NCBI GenBank assembly: GCA_025738555.1
Contig: JAOVFP010000016.1
Span: 2,294,001 to 2,358,000 of the forward strand
Origin: Cyathus striatus
Taxonomy: Eukaryota > Basidiomycota > Agaricomycetes > Agaricales > Nidulariaceae
Length of the DNA stretch: 64,000 nucleotides
Direction: 5' to 3'
The notes beneath the pieces were generated by a model that saw only the letters and a list, made by a program, of their open reading frames with translations, was not told the DNA's origin and did no database searches. Each line of letters opens with the position of its first letter. The first letter of the stretch is position 1. The position numbers and the translations under genes are program-made. Positions 20,421 through 31,815 of this stretch are shown piece after piece.

Positions 20421-22979
20421 ACTAACCATGTGTGTGAATGCTTAAAGATATACCTTAAGTACTAGTGAGTATGTTTTCTAAACCTTTTCACTTTTGCATG
20501 TTGTATGATACAAATGAAATACAATCTGTCAACTTCATTTATGCATTCTCATTGGATTGATCTGGAGTTTCCAAGTCTGAGTTGATAACAATAATAACCA
20601 ACTTCTAATCAGCATTGTAGCACCTGTAACAGTGCAGATGATCAAGTTTCTTGGTATGTTTTATTGGAAGATAAGCATTCTATGCAATATTCACAACAGA
20701 ATGACTTTCCAACAGGCAAATATTGCATAAGTTTAGAAAGCCTGTGGTTCTGCAAGCTATAAAGATCATATGTGGAAACTTTGGATTATCAGACCAAATT
20801 CTTATTATGATGCCTGCTATTGATCTTCTAAATGTCAACTGTACTGCTAATAGTGGAAGTACTGCAGCTATTTCTAATACCAAGAAGCCAGGGTGTGTAT
20901 TATCTTTCCATTCATTTTTACTTGTACTCTTATGCTAATTACCACTGAAATTTAGATCTGCACAAGCACCAAACTCAAACAAGGGACACAACTCATTATA
21001 ACAAACTGCTCAATGCTGATAAATGTGATGAGATTGGAAACTCAAAACTTGATACAAACCCCAAATTCCAATAAAGAAATAGGGCCGGCAAGTGGCAGGG
21101 CCCACTACGTGACCATACTCTGCCCAACTTTTTGTCAATTCCACCCAACTTTTTGACTGGCTGCAACTTTAATTTTATGAGCACATCAACCCTGCAACTT
21201 TTTCCAAATTACATTAAATTTTACACACATTTTCAAAAGTTTCTTATGTATTGTACAGAAAGTAGTGAATGTAGCAGAAGTTCTAGGTATATATATATTG
21301 GGCACAATGATAAAACAATACATCATGGAATAGCTTATACTTAAGGTAAAATATGTCATGTGAGCCTCAAGGCACACATTGGAAGGCAATAGCGATGATA
21401 GGGGGAATAAGGTAGAAAAGATTGATTCAGTGCTTTAGTTGTTGCAGTGAGGAGCTCACAGTATTGAAGGAAATAGTGAGATGACAGATCAATACCTTTT
21501 CAATATACCTTACAGGTGTAGGGGAAATGTGAGAGTTCGCACCACCTAAACATAAACTCCCTCCCTGCAACCTAATGGAAGAAAGGAACAAAGAAACTTT
21601 GGTCGAAGGTGAGCTGTTGGGTTTGAGCCAGAGAAGGTAGTGGTAACAAAAAAGGCAATCTCGAGAACACAGTGTAAGTTCATGTCGATGACAGCCAGGC
21701 ACAGGATTACATACCCAATGTACCATCTGAACTCACAATGGACTCTACCACCTTTGTGGCTGTCAATCCAAAGTTTCAAGCTTTGTCATCCATACTATGA
21801 GATTGGAATAAAGGCCATGAGAGCACTATGAATAATCTCAGCCCCATATCTTGAATACAACACTGAAGAACACACTTAACCAACTGAAGAACACACTTAA
21901 CCAGACACCCTGACCCACTGACTTTGGTCATAAAGGCCCATGCACAAGTTATCTAGGACCACCATCATCTCGCCTCTCTGCTTGAGTCGCCCCCCTGATA
22001 CTCCAACTTGAGTGCCAGTGGTACTGACAACACCAATTGCAAGCACAACATTGGCTTTCACTATGCTCAAGGTGGCCTACCACAGTTCACTCTCCATTCC
22101 AGTTTTCATGTACCCCATGTTAGGCATAAGGAATGCAAATGGCACTGGGGAAGGAACCAGGGACACTTTCTGTGAAGTAGAAAGCATTTTGAGAGGCATA
22201 AAGAACAGAGACAGTGTATGCATTGGAAATGACACTGGAATGGCATACCACTATCCAGCCCAATGCAGCTTGCCTGCACCTCATGAAATTTGGAAGCCTG
22301 TGGAGGTGGTGGTGGTAGTGGTGAAATGGGACTATGATGCTGCAGAGGAGTGGGGTGTTGACATAGTGGAGATATGACAACATGGTGGTGCCAGTAGAAG
22401 GGGAGAGGTTAATGCTAGGACACCACTTCTTAGAATCGGCATATTCTTGAATAAAGGCTTGATCATGGGAAAGTGTGCAGTGTGGGGATACAGCTTGAGA
22501 GGACAAAGGGGTGATGTGTACCTTTTTGGCTGCTGCTACCACTTCTGGTGAAGTAGGTCTGTATTTTTTTTCTATGAGCACCATATCAAGTTGTGCAATG
22601 TCACACTGGATGTCATCTCATTTTAGGTATCACTTTATGAATGGTGTGTGGTTGTGTGCATGAAGGAATGTGAGGACTTGGGTGTATGATCTGTGCAGTT
22701 AGGTGAGTGGATTGGATGGGAAGGCAAAATAAGAGAGGTAACAGGAAAGATGAAGGAATCAAATAGACAGAGAAGAAAGAGAAGTGAGGAAAGAAAAAGT
22801 GAAAGAAACATACTCTTCCAACCTCCTCATCAGATCCCTCAACTCCTCACCAGCCACATCTTCTGCATCCCTCACTTCCATATGAACACTAAGTAGCAAA
22901 TCGGCACAGTGTTCTGTTAAGTGTAGACATGCCAGATGGTTCATCTGCGCCATCCATGTCAGTTCTCTTTCTCATTGAT
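20421..22979. other. Interior of the decayed hAT, unassigned
   Basis: No clear transposase N-terminus or zinc finger could be read. Short fragments such as LQAIKIICGNFGLSDQ (20738 region, plus strand) may be relics. Several 100-150 residue frames (21427-21779, 22012-22584) lack recognisable motifs. Confidence 0.35.
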
Positions 22980-23651
22980 TGTCATATCCCGTATCGCCTA
23001 CCTCCAGACCCCTATGCTCTTACGCCACCTTTCCCTTTGTTTACTCCGGACTTTGATTACATTTTTAGTATTACTTATTGCTTACTGTACATAGATTACT
23101 TTCGTTTCCCTTCTTCCATTCTACTGAGCTATCCCCTCAGTAATGTAGTATACATCTCGTAGTGAGTCACTTATCATTCTTAAGTGTGCCACTATCAGTT
23201 TTACTTTACACCGCCATACACGCTCACTTCTCCAACATGTTGACATGTTTTATTATGTTTAATTAGTTATAGTCTTCATTCTATGTACGCCTACCCTGAC
23301 CATACTTCTCTGCTGGCCTTGGCCAGCAGCCTTTACTTACTCCAAGTCTCTAGTATTTAAGTAGTACTCGATTTGTACTTTAGTCTTCAGTTTCATATTG
23401 AACTATGTCCTCATCCTTTCATCTGACTTGAGTTACACCTCTTGTCTTCCATCTCTTGTCTTCTCCAAAGGGCTTGCCCTTACTCCGAAATACAGGACCA
23501 GGAATCCCAGGGGCACAGCACATAAGCTGAAGCCAAAGTCCTACCCCTTGAGTTATCGTTCTCCACTTTCGTCTTATACTCACCCCTCACTTCTCCACAG
23601 TCACCCTCTCGTACTCCACTGCCAAGTCAGGCTAGGGGCATGGTCATGACA
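22980..23651 (+). repeat. Solo LTR of the Ty3 family, perfect 5-bp duplication
   Basis: TGTCATATCC ... GTCATGACA, 672 bp, flanked on both sides by TTGAT (22975-22979 and 23652-23656). It is a product of LTR-LTR recombination. It keeps CG at several positions where the two LTRs of the 7996 element have TG or CA (for example 22990-22991 and 22995-22996), so it preserves the ancestral state. Confidence 0.92.
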
Positions 23652-24152
23652 TTGATGTACAGAGATTGAAAGGACATACATCAACATTCTCCACTGCATC
23701 CCATATATTCAACACTATCTTAGCAGTGGGTGCAAGACCAGGCACTGGTGCCAGATTGAGGAAATCAGCTCCAAGCTTGAGTGCTTCACATGATGCCATG
23801 AACTTGAACAAATATACATTTCATCACATGTCAGGGAGAGGGGGTAACATTGTCAGCAGACCAGGTGAATGACTGTAGAATTTACAGAGAGACAGGAACA
23901 TGTGAAAGACAAAGAAACAGTGTAACATTAATGAACAGGGAAAGGATGAATGAGTGGGAAGGTTTGTGGTGAAGACAAAAATGAGAGGGATGATGATATG
24001 GGGGCAAAAGGATCTGAGACAAGTGAATTTTGTCAGCAGTCACAGGATTGTCACAGGGCTCCAGCCAATCAGGTTGAGATCCTGTTCACAAACCTGTAGA
24101 TCACCTTATAGGGAAATCAGACGTCCCTATAACCCAACTACCTTAAAAGGTA

Positions 24153-24714
24153 GTGGGAATTAAACCACACAAACCGAAAACAAAAGGGTGCAAGGAACCA
24201 GAAGCTGCCAGTGATGTGGACTCAAATTATATAGAGTTTCTTCCATCTTTAATGGAGGACTCTGGCTCCACAGGAGAAGAGGACAAGGAGGACAATGTTG
24301 ATGATGTTATTAGTAATGAGTTGGTGAGTGGCATGTTTGTCAATTCCTATTTAGCTAACCAATCATTAGATAGCTGCATCATGATGAGCTAGGTGACTAT
24401 TTAAAGCTCCCACCTGAGGATTTTGACTCCTGCAATTCTCTGGAGTGGTGGTTTAGTCACCACTTTCAGTTTCCTGCATTATATTGTTTAGCATTTGATT
24501 TATTTGGGATTCCTGGTATGTCAATTCCAACATTTGCATATTAAAACAGCTCACTGACTTCTATCTATTTTTAGGCTCTGCAGTTGCAGTGGAGCTAATC
24601 TTTTCAGGGATGCAATATTATATCTATCCATCATGCAAATCTCAAGCTGGAGACAATTTGCAACCTTATGATTGCAAAACATTACTGCAAGCTTCAAAGA
24701 GTCTGAGGTAGCTA
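24153..24714 (+). pseudogene. hAT transposase C-terminal dimerisation region, degraded
   Basis: Reads DELGDYLKLPPEDFD, then NSLEWWFSHHFQFPALYCLA and FDLFGIPG at 24380-24516. An intron (donor GTATGTCAATT, acceptor CTATTTTTAG, about 58 nt) joins in phase to GSAVAVELIFSGMQYYIY, ending at TAG 24712-24714. The W-W...FP.L..LA.D.L.IPGSAVAVER.FSG signature is the hAT C-terminal dimerisation domain; here Arg is replaced by Leu. The upstream frame 24153-24392, acidic (SGSTGEEDKEDNVDD), is one frame off and hits a stop at CIMMS, so a frameshift separates them. Catalytic upstream parts were not found. Confidence 0.7.
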
Positions 24715-24994
24715 GGAACTCAAGGTACTTTTGTATAACTAGAACTTATTCTACTTATGCATTATATATGCTGTATATTTTGTGCATGTTGAGTGGAAAT
24801 TTCAGATCTTACAAAAATAATTCAGTATCTATCATAACTGTAAACTGTAAATGGCTGTATTTTTACCCATACCATACTGTAGAAGGTTCAAAAAATGTCT
24901 GTATGGTATGGTTACAGCTACAATCCATACCATAAATGGTTTACTTTATACAGCCATAAACTGTTATGGTACAGTTGGCAGCCCTAAACATGGC

Positions 24995-26290
24995 ACAGCA
25001 TGGTGTGGCAACATACCATGAATCAATGTTGGATCAACTCCCACCTGGCTCCCACCCTTATGCCCATTCTCCTATTGATGTGTCACTCATTAAGACATAT
25101 CTCTATTGTAATTAACCCCTCACCATGGCAGTATAACTCTGTAAATACTGTATATACATAGCCCAAATCTTCCCTCTATGCTTATATCCACTCTTTTCTG
25201 TTACATAACATACTAAATGCAACACACCAAATTGTTGAGAGAGGCAGTCCAGCAAATAGGAACTGTGAAGTCTTATGTCCTAGGTGTAATGATTATATCA
25301 ACCATAGAAAAATAAGTAATTCAACATATCCTATGGTGCAGCATTTCTTGGTGAGTCTGCTATTTCACAATGACATTAAAGATCTGTCCACTAAACATCA
25401 CACATTCATATCTACTATCATACAGACAAGATTATTGAGAAATTCAATATGTCTAGTCAAACTGTACACAATGTGATTACTATGAGTTCCTGACTTGCCT
25501 AGATGTCTGGGAGAGAGCTTCTTTTGGAATTTGCCCTCCCCATTTATGTTGTTTGCAATTCATGATATGGGTTTCCATATAAAGGCTAGGTATATTGTAT
25601 TATCCATTAATGAAGACATGTCTTTAATTAATATTTGTGCCTCCTTTGCACTGGAATTGCATGCAATTCCTCAACTTATGAAGAGGAAGAAAAAAATAGG
25701 TACTCCAATATCTAAACATGGTAATCATAGTGGTCGTGTTGTTGGATTGGCAAGGTTGACAGCCTTGACTGGGTTATGGGGGTGTATATATATTGGAGCA
25801 CCCCTGCCATGGTGATGAGCCTGGTAGCCCACTCAACTGGTTAAGTACCTGTTCTTGCTTGTGTATAGGCAAGGGCTGGTAGCTCAGTTGGAAGAGTGCC
25901 TAGTCATGAGTATGGGTGGTCACAGGTTCAATTCCTGTCCAGTCCAATAGTTTTAACACATGTTGACACTTGAAGGATGCTTCATCTTTCGCCAGCTTAT
26001 GATGGTCATGGTGATTCTCCTTGCAAACATGCATCAGTCCAACCTTGAAGTATATACATTGCTCCCATCATTGTTTTTGTGTGACATGTTTCTAATTGCT
26101 TCAAATTCTTGCCACTTGGTGCCGACAGTGGAGGATACCAAATATCATCAAATTTTGATGCATGTTTCTGCTGCCATTCAGCTGCTGGCATCAAGCAAAC
26201 AATGTCACATGGCAAGATGAATGTCTGCAATCACTGGATCTGGCACCTCTTGTTTTAACTGAATCAGAACAGAAACTTAGCTTGCTCTTG
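24995..26290. other. Intergenic, repeat-rich
   Basis: No supported gene. Frames at 25495-25815 and 25960-26220 have no domain signatures. Contains a tRNA-like element (separate entry), preceded at about 25828-25853 by a second A-box-like stretch (TAGCCCACTCAACTGG). Confidence 0.4.
25873..25946 (+). tRNA. tRNA-like gene or tRNA-derived SINE head
   Basis: GGGCTGG pairs perfectly with CCAGTCC at the other end. The D arm is GCTC-AGTTGGAA-GAGT with the A box TAGCTCAGTTGG. The T arm is ACAGG-TTCAATT-CCTGT with the B box. The anticodon arm is 18 rather than 17 nt, with only about four pairs (CCTA / TGGG, one wobble); a CAT triplet preceded by T sits near the anticodon position. Acceptor, D and T arms are excellent, the anticodon arm is poor. 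It is therefore either a decayed tRNA-Met-like gene or the head of a SINE. Confidence 0.5.
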
Positions 26291-26355
26291 GCAAGCAAGG
26301 TGATCTCCTAACGCCAATAACGGACAGCTGAATTAAATTTGATGAGTTGGACCCT
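26290..26355 (-). repeat. Fragment of dispersed repeat shared with 6690-6745
   Basis: Reverse complement contains TTCAGCTGTCCGTTATTGGC and GTTAGGAGAT, matching TTCAGCTGTCTGTTATTGGC ATTAGGAGAT at about 6713-6742. The CpG-type difference (GGCG vs GGCA) is again present. Confidence 0.55.
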
Positions 26356-26360
26356 TACTC

Positions 26361-28566
26361 CAGAGTCCACAATCATTTTAGTTGTATTTCTGAAAAATGT
26401 ATCTACATAGTCCCCTAATACATTCAAAATGACTTTAAAAATATGAAAAGTAGAGGAGCATCATTGAAATATTTGACTGGCAACACACAGCCGCAGTACA
26501 GCCATCTGCAGGCATCGACCTTGATGATCAAACGCGGAATAATTTATTCTCACATTGTAATGATCTATAAACTAGATTCAAGAGTAGCTGAAAATGCTAA
26601 ACCTGATGGTCTGTATGGATTTGACAGCATGCAAGTTTATGTGGCTCATCAAATGCATAGTTCAAGACAAAATTACGTTGTGGTCCATCGAATGTATGTT
26701 GTAATCCCCTCCGGTTTGAGCGGCGTACTCCTTGTCTATCATATCAACGTCCTGTCGTAAAGCTGTGCAGAGCGTTATGAAATCCACGTAGAAAACGGGT
26801 ACTTACTTGTCTGCGGTTTGTCTGCGGTAGTACAACAGGCTTCCAAAAACATTTGCTGTAAACATGCCCCCGACGAAACATGATCTTCTGGTGCATCATG
26901 CATGGTTGCTTCTGTTGTTTTTAATTAATTCGTTAAAACGAAGGGGTACTTTTGGAAGACAAATGAGATACACAAACAGTGATTGGAGTATGTAAAGAGC
27001 TGCGAAAGCGTGGTGATCCCTTCTCGTTCCTATGAATTTGTAATCTCTAAGAAGAAAGGCTTAAACCATGAACAGGAGGGGTGGCAAGCTGTCCAAATTC
27101 AGAGTCATTTTTGCGCCACCTTTCAATCTCCAACATCATGTTGGGTCCACATGTGACGTTACTACCAGCAGCAGCGTGAAAGGAAGATCTACATCTACGC
27201 GTCGTTTGCCTGCGCCTAGATAACTTATGGTTTGTAAGTATTACTCACTTGCAACTCCAGTACCCTTTCTTAACTCTTTATTTAAATATATTGATGTACG
27301 AGCCATGTCTCTCAGAAAATCATCATAATTCTCGTTTTTGATCTAAGTGTTTGAGGATATTTTGAGTACCACATAGCTGAGCAATAGCATATCTTTTTTC
27401 AGTGACAACGATAGTGTTGAGCAACATTTTATGGGTGATACTTGGGCGAGCACAGAGACGCCGAATCTTGAACTCTAATTTAGCTGAATCGTTCCTTCTG
27501 CCCGTAAGTGATTTTACTCGTCTGAACATTCTTGATGACATCCACTATTTAAAGATGTAAAGACACGCGAAGGCAACACGAAGGCAACGCGAAGACGGCG
27601 TCACTTCAAAGCATGTTATAGACCAGTAAGATGCCAAAATGTGAACATCCGGTATCCGCTACTACTAACTTTTGGCGGTTACTGGGAGGAAAATTCTGAA
27701 GCCGTATTAAGGGTATTCAGTGCATTTACGGTGTTTTGGGAAATACCAGTTCGCTGAAGGCTTAAGCTTATAGGTATAGTGCTTCCGCTGGTGAAAGATA
27801 ATTTATAAAGTTATGCCAAGTAAAAATGCACGTTCTGATCTACGTGGCTTATATTTTTGCTATCAAGTTATCGGGGCCTGCGTTTCGTAAAATGCCAACT
27901 TGGAATGGTATGTTATGCACTATTCGCATTTGTGGACACTCTGAGCGACCAGTTGGCTTGAGGGTACCAAAAAAGTTCTCATTTTTTTCTCGTTATGTCT
28001 GGTTCCCTAAATACATGTCCTTAGTCTACATGGACCTTATTCTAAATTCGAGCGTCGTGATTGAGTATCACGACTCTTCACTAGTAATAGTGTGACACTT
28101 GAGTTTGGTCGGGTCCCATTGCTTTCCCTAACCTCAGTTTTTGAACTGCATCTTTTAGTAAATAATTTTATTTGTGGAGCTATAATGATAGTAAATAATA
28201 CTTAGGGTGACTTAAAGTTAAACAAGAAGGTTGGACCATGGCCCATGGATGAAGAAACATCCCACCTTCGCTATATAATCGAAGTCGTCAATGGTGCAAA
28301 AATGGTGCAAATTCTGAGCAAATTCTGACTGTTCATGACTGGGTGCACTTTTATATTACTTTTTATCATAACCTATATACAAAAGGTAATATATTATGTA
28401 ATTGTGCACGTTTTAAATACATATTCGATTTACATCACGTGCCAAAATCGTATATGATAATGTTGACTTTAATTTCGAAGTTAGCTTCCGCTACCACTTC
28501 TCTCCTTTGAATCTAAACCCACACTCCTTTAGAAAGAATTACAGCTTTATTGGACGGTCCACATCC
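26361..28566. other. Intergenic
   Basis: Frames at 26443-26760, 27323-27541 and 27826-28095 are short, start without context and show no domains; none is called. The last 60 bases before 28567 are the probable leader of the J-domain-like gene. Confidence 0.4.
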
Positions 28567-29336
28567 ATGCAGTACTCATCTAAAAAACATATGCCCTTTA
28601 CACCTCGGAGGTCTCCAGATAAAACACGATCAGAATCTCCACATGTTGCCCCTCAACCTGGCCTAGGGTATTTTGCCTTTCCTCCACCAGGTGCACCTAT
28701 CACAGACTATCAGCAGTTGACCAGCATTACTTTTGGTGACCCTGGGCGAGAGAACTCCCCAGCGTCGTCGTCGACGAGAACGGACGACGAATGGGAGGCA
28801 GAGCAAGAACGTCTACGGGAGAGAAGAGAACGCATGGCTAATCGCGAGGCAGAAGAAGCTCGACATGGAGAAGAGGAGTGGGTGAGGAGTGGGGGATTTT
28901 ACGCGATTCTGAAGGGAGAAGAGATTATGCCCGCACTGAAGAGGTGAAGGCAGAACTTCGTTTACGAGAAGAAGAAAAGAAGCTAGCGGAGCGATGGGAG
29001 AACTACGAGGCGAAATGGGCGGAGCTAGTGAAGAATGGCGGCAGTAATGAAGTCAGGAATCTAAGTTTCGTGGATATACCATGGCCAGTCGATGTGGGAC
29101 GTTCCGTGGAGTTGTCCGACCTCACTGTTAAGAACATTGAAGAGTTCCTCCTTGCACCTCTGAAGATACGCAATTCGAAGGTCACAAAGAAGGAGAGATT
29201 GAGGAGTTCTGTTTTGCGATGGCATCCGGATAAGATGACTGGGATATTGGGTAGGGTTGTGAAGGGGGATGTGGACAAGGTCGAGACAGGTGTCAATCTG
29301 GTTGCTGGCAGCATTCAGAAGATTCACAGAACATAA
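28567..29336 (+). pseudogene. J-domain-like (NFKBIL1-type) protein with a frameshift
   Basis: Starts MQYSSKKHMPFTPRRSPDKT; a Pro-rich segment, an acidic/Arg-rich helix (ERLRERRERMANREAEEARH) and a C-terminal HPDK region follow. From EEEWVRSG the frame has to change to continue GILRDSEGRRDYARTEEVKA, then ELRLREEEKKLAERWENYEA. The break falls in a run of five G (about 28888-28892): six G would restore frame. The tail KERLRSSVLRWHPDKMTGIL resembles the degenerate J-domain HPD(K/R) segment seen in NFKBIL1-like and many Agaricomycete proteins, suggesting a chaperone-linked or RNA-processing role. A very small intron is a less likely explanation. Ends at TAA 29334-29336. Confidence 0.6.
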
Positions 29337-30878
29337 TCCATAGTCGTGTAATGCCTTGGTGAGGCCACGTTTTATACAATGTGCGTTATTTTAATACGCC
29401 ACCCAATTAGGCTAAACGCGGGACGTCCAGCATTGGTCCAGCACATTACGACACATAGTACCGGACCTCATGCCGAGTTTGTAGTCCCCTGTTACTATCC
29501 GATTGGATCTCTCAGGGACATATGTATTCTCACGGCTCATTTCGCTGTCAACCTGCACGCCTAACTGGGCGTTTATTCATCATTTCGTGAGCCAATTTGC
29601 GTGGTTAGCCAATATTACTGTTACTTAAGTATTACTAATGTAAATTTGTGGCCCTGTGTGCGTCAGTTATCTTAAGTTTATGTTGTTATTTGTAGAAATA
29701 GATATCTATAAGTTTAGTCTATACACATGAGGAGAGTAGTTAGATATTATATCTATGTGTCAGGTAAGTAAGAGTTACAGAGGAACAGTAAGTAAGATAT
29801 CTCACCTCAGTGCAATGTATGAATACAATGACTGAGTACTGAGGCTGAGGTGTAATGATGTATCTAATGTCTATATATACTGTCTAAGAGTGCCACTGGG
29901 GTGTACAGTAAGTAAAATGGAGAAAGGTAAACATATGAATAAAGAGAAATAAAAAGAAACATAATATCGTGAGGCACACTGTGGTGAAACCTTTATGTGC
30001 TTAGATCAACATTATTATCGTGTTATTCCTTTCTGTCACACACCTTCTTTTGCCATGAGACCATTGCTCAGTTATGTATGTTTTAGTCTGCATTCCTTGG
30101 TGATTTTAGGTGTACTATCGTGTCAATTATTAATATTTTCCTTCAGTTGTAGCAAGTATCATTTAAATATTGTAAGTATTTCATCTCTAACCTTTCTGGT
30201 CACTTGTATTCTTTTTCCTTTGCAAATCTTTCCAGTGGTTATCATACATTATTTAGGCTCTTATTTCGTACTGGGGCACATTTAAATAGTCATAAAAACA
30301 CTGTATTTCTACTATTATATAAATTTCATTTGACATTTGGTGCTACAAGTTGCACAACTTCTAACATTACATAGAATCAGTGTACATTACTATATTACTT
30401 AAATCATATTCAACAAGCATGGGATGTTAATCAAGATGAGACCAAAAACTTTGTGCTTACTGGTAAGTATATTGAACACAATTAAAAACCACTGGTTCTA
30501 CATTTAATATCGCATTTTTATTCCATTTATCTTAATTTTACATGAATCTAGCTATATCATGGCTTCCATAAAATACTGGAAAATATTTACTCGTGCATTC
30601 AAGATGCCATTAGCGCAATGCCTACTGTGGTGCTCCTCAAGGGCACCTTTCTCTCGCACACACAAGGCGGCACGCAGCCAAACAACGGGAGGCCAATGCC
30701 AAACACTTGGTTCAGTTGTGAGAATGAACCAGCGTGTTCCCGGGTTTCGCCGGCATCAGCAATTTCCGTATTTGGACCAGATCTGTGAATCGAATAGTAA
30801 CAGGGGACACATCACCGCCTCATGCCCTCTGTTCAGCATACATAAGGGGTTACTCCATTCGCAAATGCTTAATACAAA
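29337..30878. other. Intergenic with an LTR-like remnant
   Basis: At about 29690-29960 are AGTAAGTAAG repeats and the inverted motif CACCTCAG ... CTGAGGTG, also present at 44945-44976. This suggests an old LTR or MITE. The 142-residue frame at 30559-30987 overlaps the next gene out of frame and is rejected. Confidence 0.4.
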
Positions 30879-31815
30879 ATGTCCAACCTCGAACGTAAAT
30901 ACGCAGACCTCATATTCCATGCTAGTCGAAAGTATCCTAACTGGGACCCAGAGATTCCTGTCCGCTGCGGAGACTATGGCAGAATAACGCTAGGCGGTCG
31001 CCCTGCATGGATGTTCTGGCGTCGACGGCAGGGTATCTTTGTCAAAAAGGGTAACATATATGACGACGGCAAAGCAAAGGAATACGAGATCCCTGCTCCT
31101 GGAGAGTTTGGTGCTCATGAATCCGAAGGACTCACCTGGGTCACTTCTGAGAACGGAGAGGAGATCGACATCCATTCTTCTGTTAGCTGGTATGCCCTTT
31201 CATTGTTGTTACGCATGTTGTAACTGATACTTTCTATGCAGTCAGACTCCCGCTTTGATGAGCTGCAAAATACGAGCTGCGTTCAAGTTTACTTCAGGCA
31301 GTGGTGCAATTCTCGTCATGCTAGACGACTCGATCACTTCTATTGAACCCGCCTCTAGCCTTCGACGTCTCCTCGACAACGAAAGCATGAAAGGCCTGGT
31401 TATTGTGTCTCAGGTTCACAGCTGCGCTTCTTACGCCAGGCTTCTCACTGCGGAAGGGACTAAGACCGTGGCCATAGGTCTCAACGTTGAGACTCCCGCT
31501 GGCGACGCTGTGGGTGCGGAGAGCGAGGCTAAATGGGTTCGCAGCACAAACACTGGTAACTTTAAGACACGAATGAACAATAAAGGGAGTCGCGACTTTT
31601 ATCCGCTGTTCAAATTGGTATCCATCGTCGATGATGCGTTGTCTACTGGTCTTCGTGGAGAGATCGAAGGGGGTGATCCACTCCCAGATGCTGAGCCTCC
31701 CTGGCCCAAACCTCAAGACAAAGTCGAACACGAGCCAGACCAAGAACCGCCGCCGGAGTCTCAGCCTCGTCCAGGGGGATCCGAGCCTAATATTGATGCT
31801 GCAGGCACAAGGTGA
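30879..31815 (+). CDS. Fungal gasdermin/RCD-1-like candidate, 294 aa
   Basis: Two exons: 30879-31189 and 31242-31815, intron 52 nt (GTATGC...ATGCAG), phase-preserving across a Cys codon. N-terminus MSNLERKYADLIFHASRKYP, then a GDYGRITLGG block, RRRQGIFVKKGNIYDDGKA, and after the splice FKFTSGSGAILVM, a predicted helix SLRRLLDNESMKGLVIVSQV and the HSCASYARLL segment. The 'GD.G.I ... G.F.k.GNIYdDG ... F.F..G.gA.l ... V..VH.C.SYA.LL' order resembles fungal gasdermin-like (RCD-1/HET-Q1) proteins, membrane-pore formers in regulated cell death. The C-terminal ~50 residues are Pro/acidic-rich and disordered, which could be an inhibitory tail released by proteolysis. No protease gene is visible nearby. 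Assignment is from pattern memory only. Confidence 0.5.

Larger units (their letters stand above)
18818..24986 (+). mobile_element. Decayed autonomous-type hAT transposon (TAGGGCTGCCAA family)
   Basis: Left end TAGGGCTGCCAATCATAAC, right end complement ...GTTGGCAGCCCTA. The flanking octamers AATGTGGC (18810-18817) and AACATGGC (24987-24994) become identical if both derive from AACGTGGC by CpG decay. The element contains a nested 1.3 kb deletion derivative of its own family (19093-20412), a solo Ty3 LTR (22980-23651) and the remains of a hAT transposase C-terminus (24397-24714). Removing nested inserts leaves about 4.2 kb, a normal size for an autonomous hAT. Confidence 0.75.

Noticed and set aside
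30559..30987. 142-residue ORF overlapping the gasdermin-like gene
   Set aside because: Out of frame with the well-supported two-exon gene and without domains.
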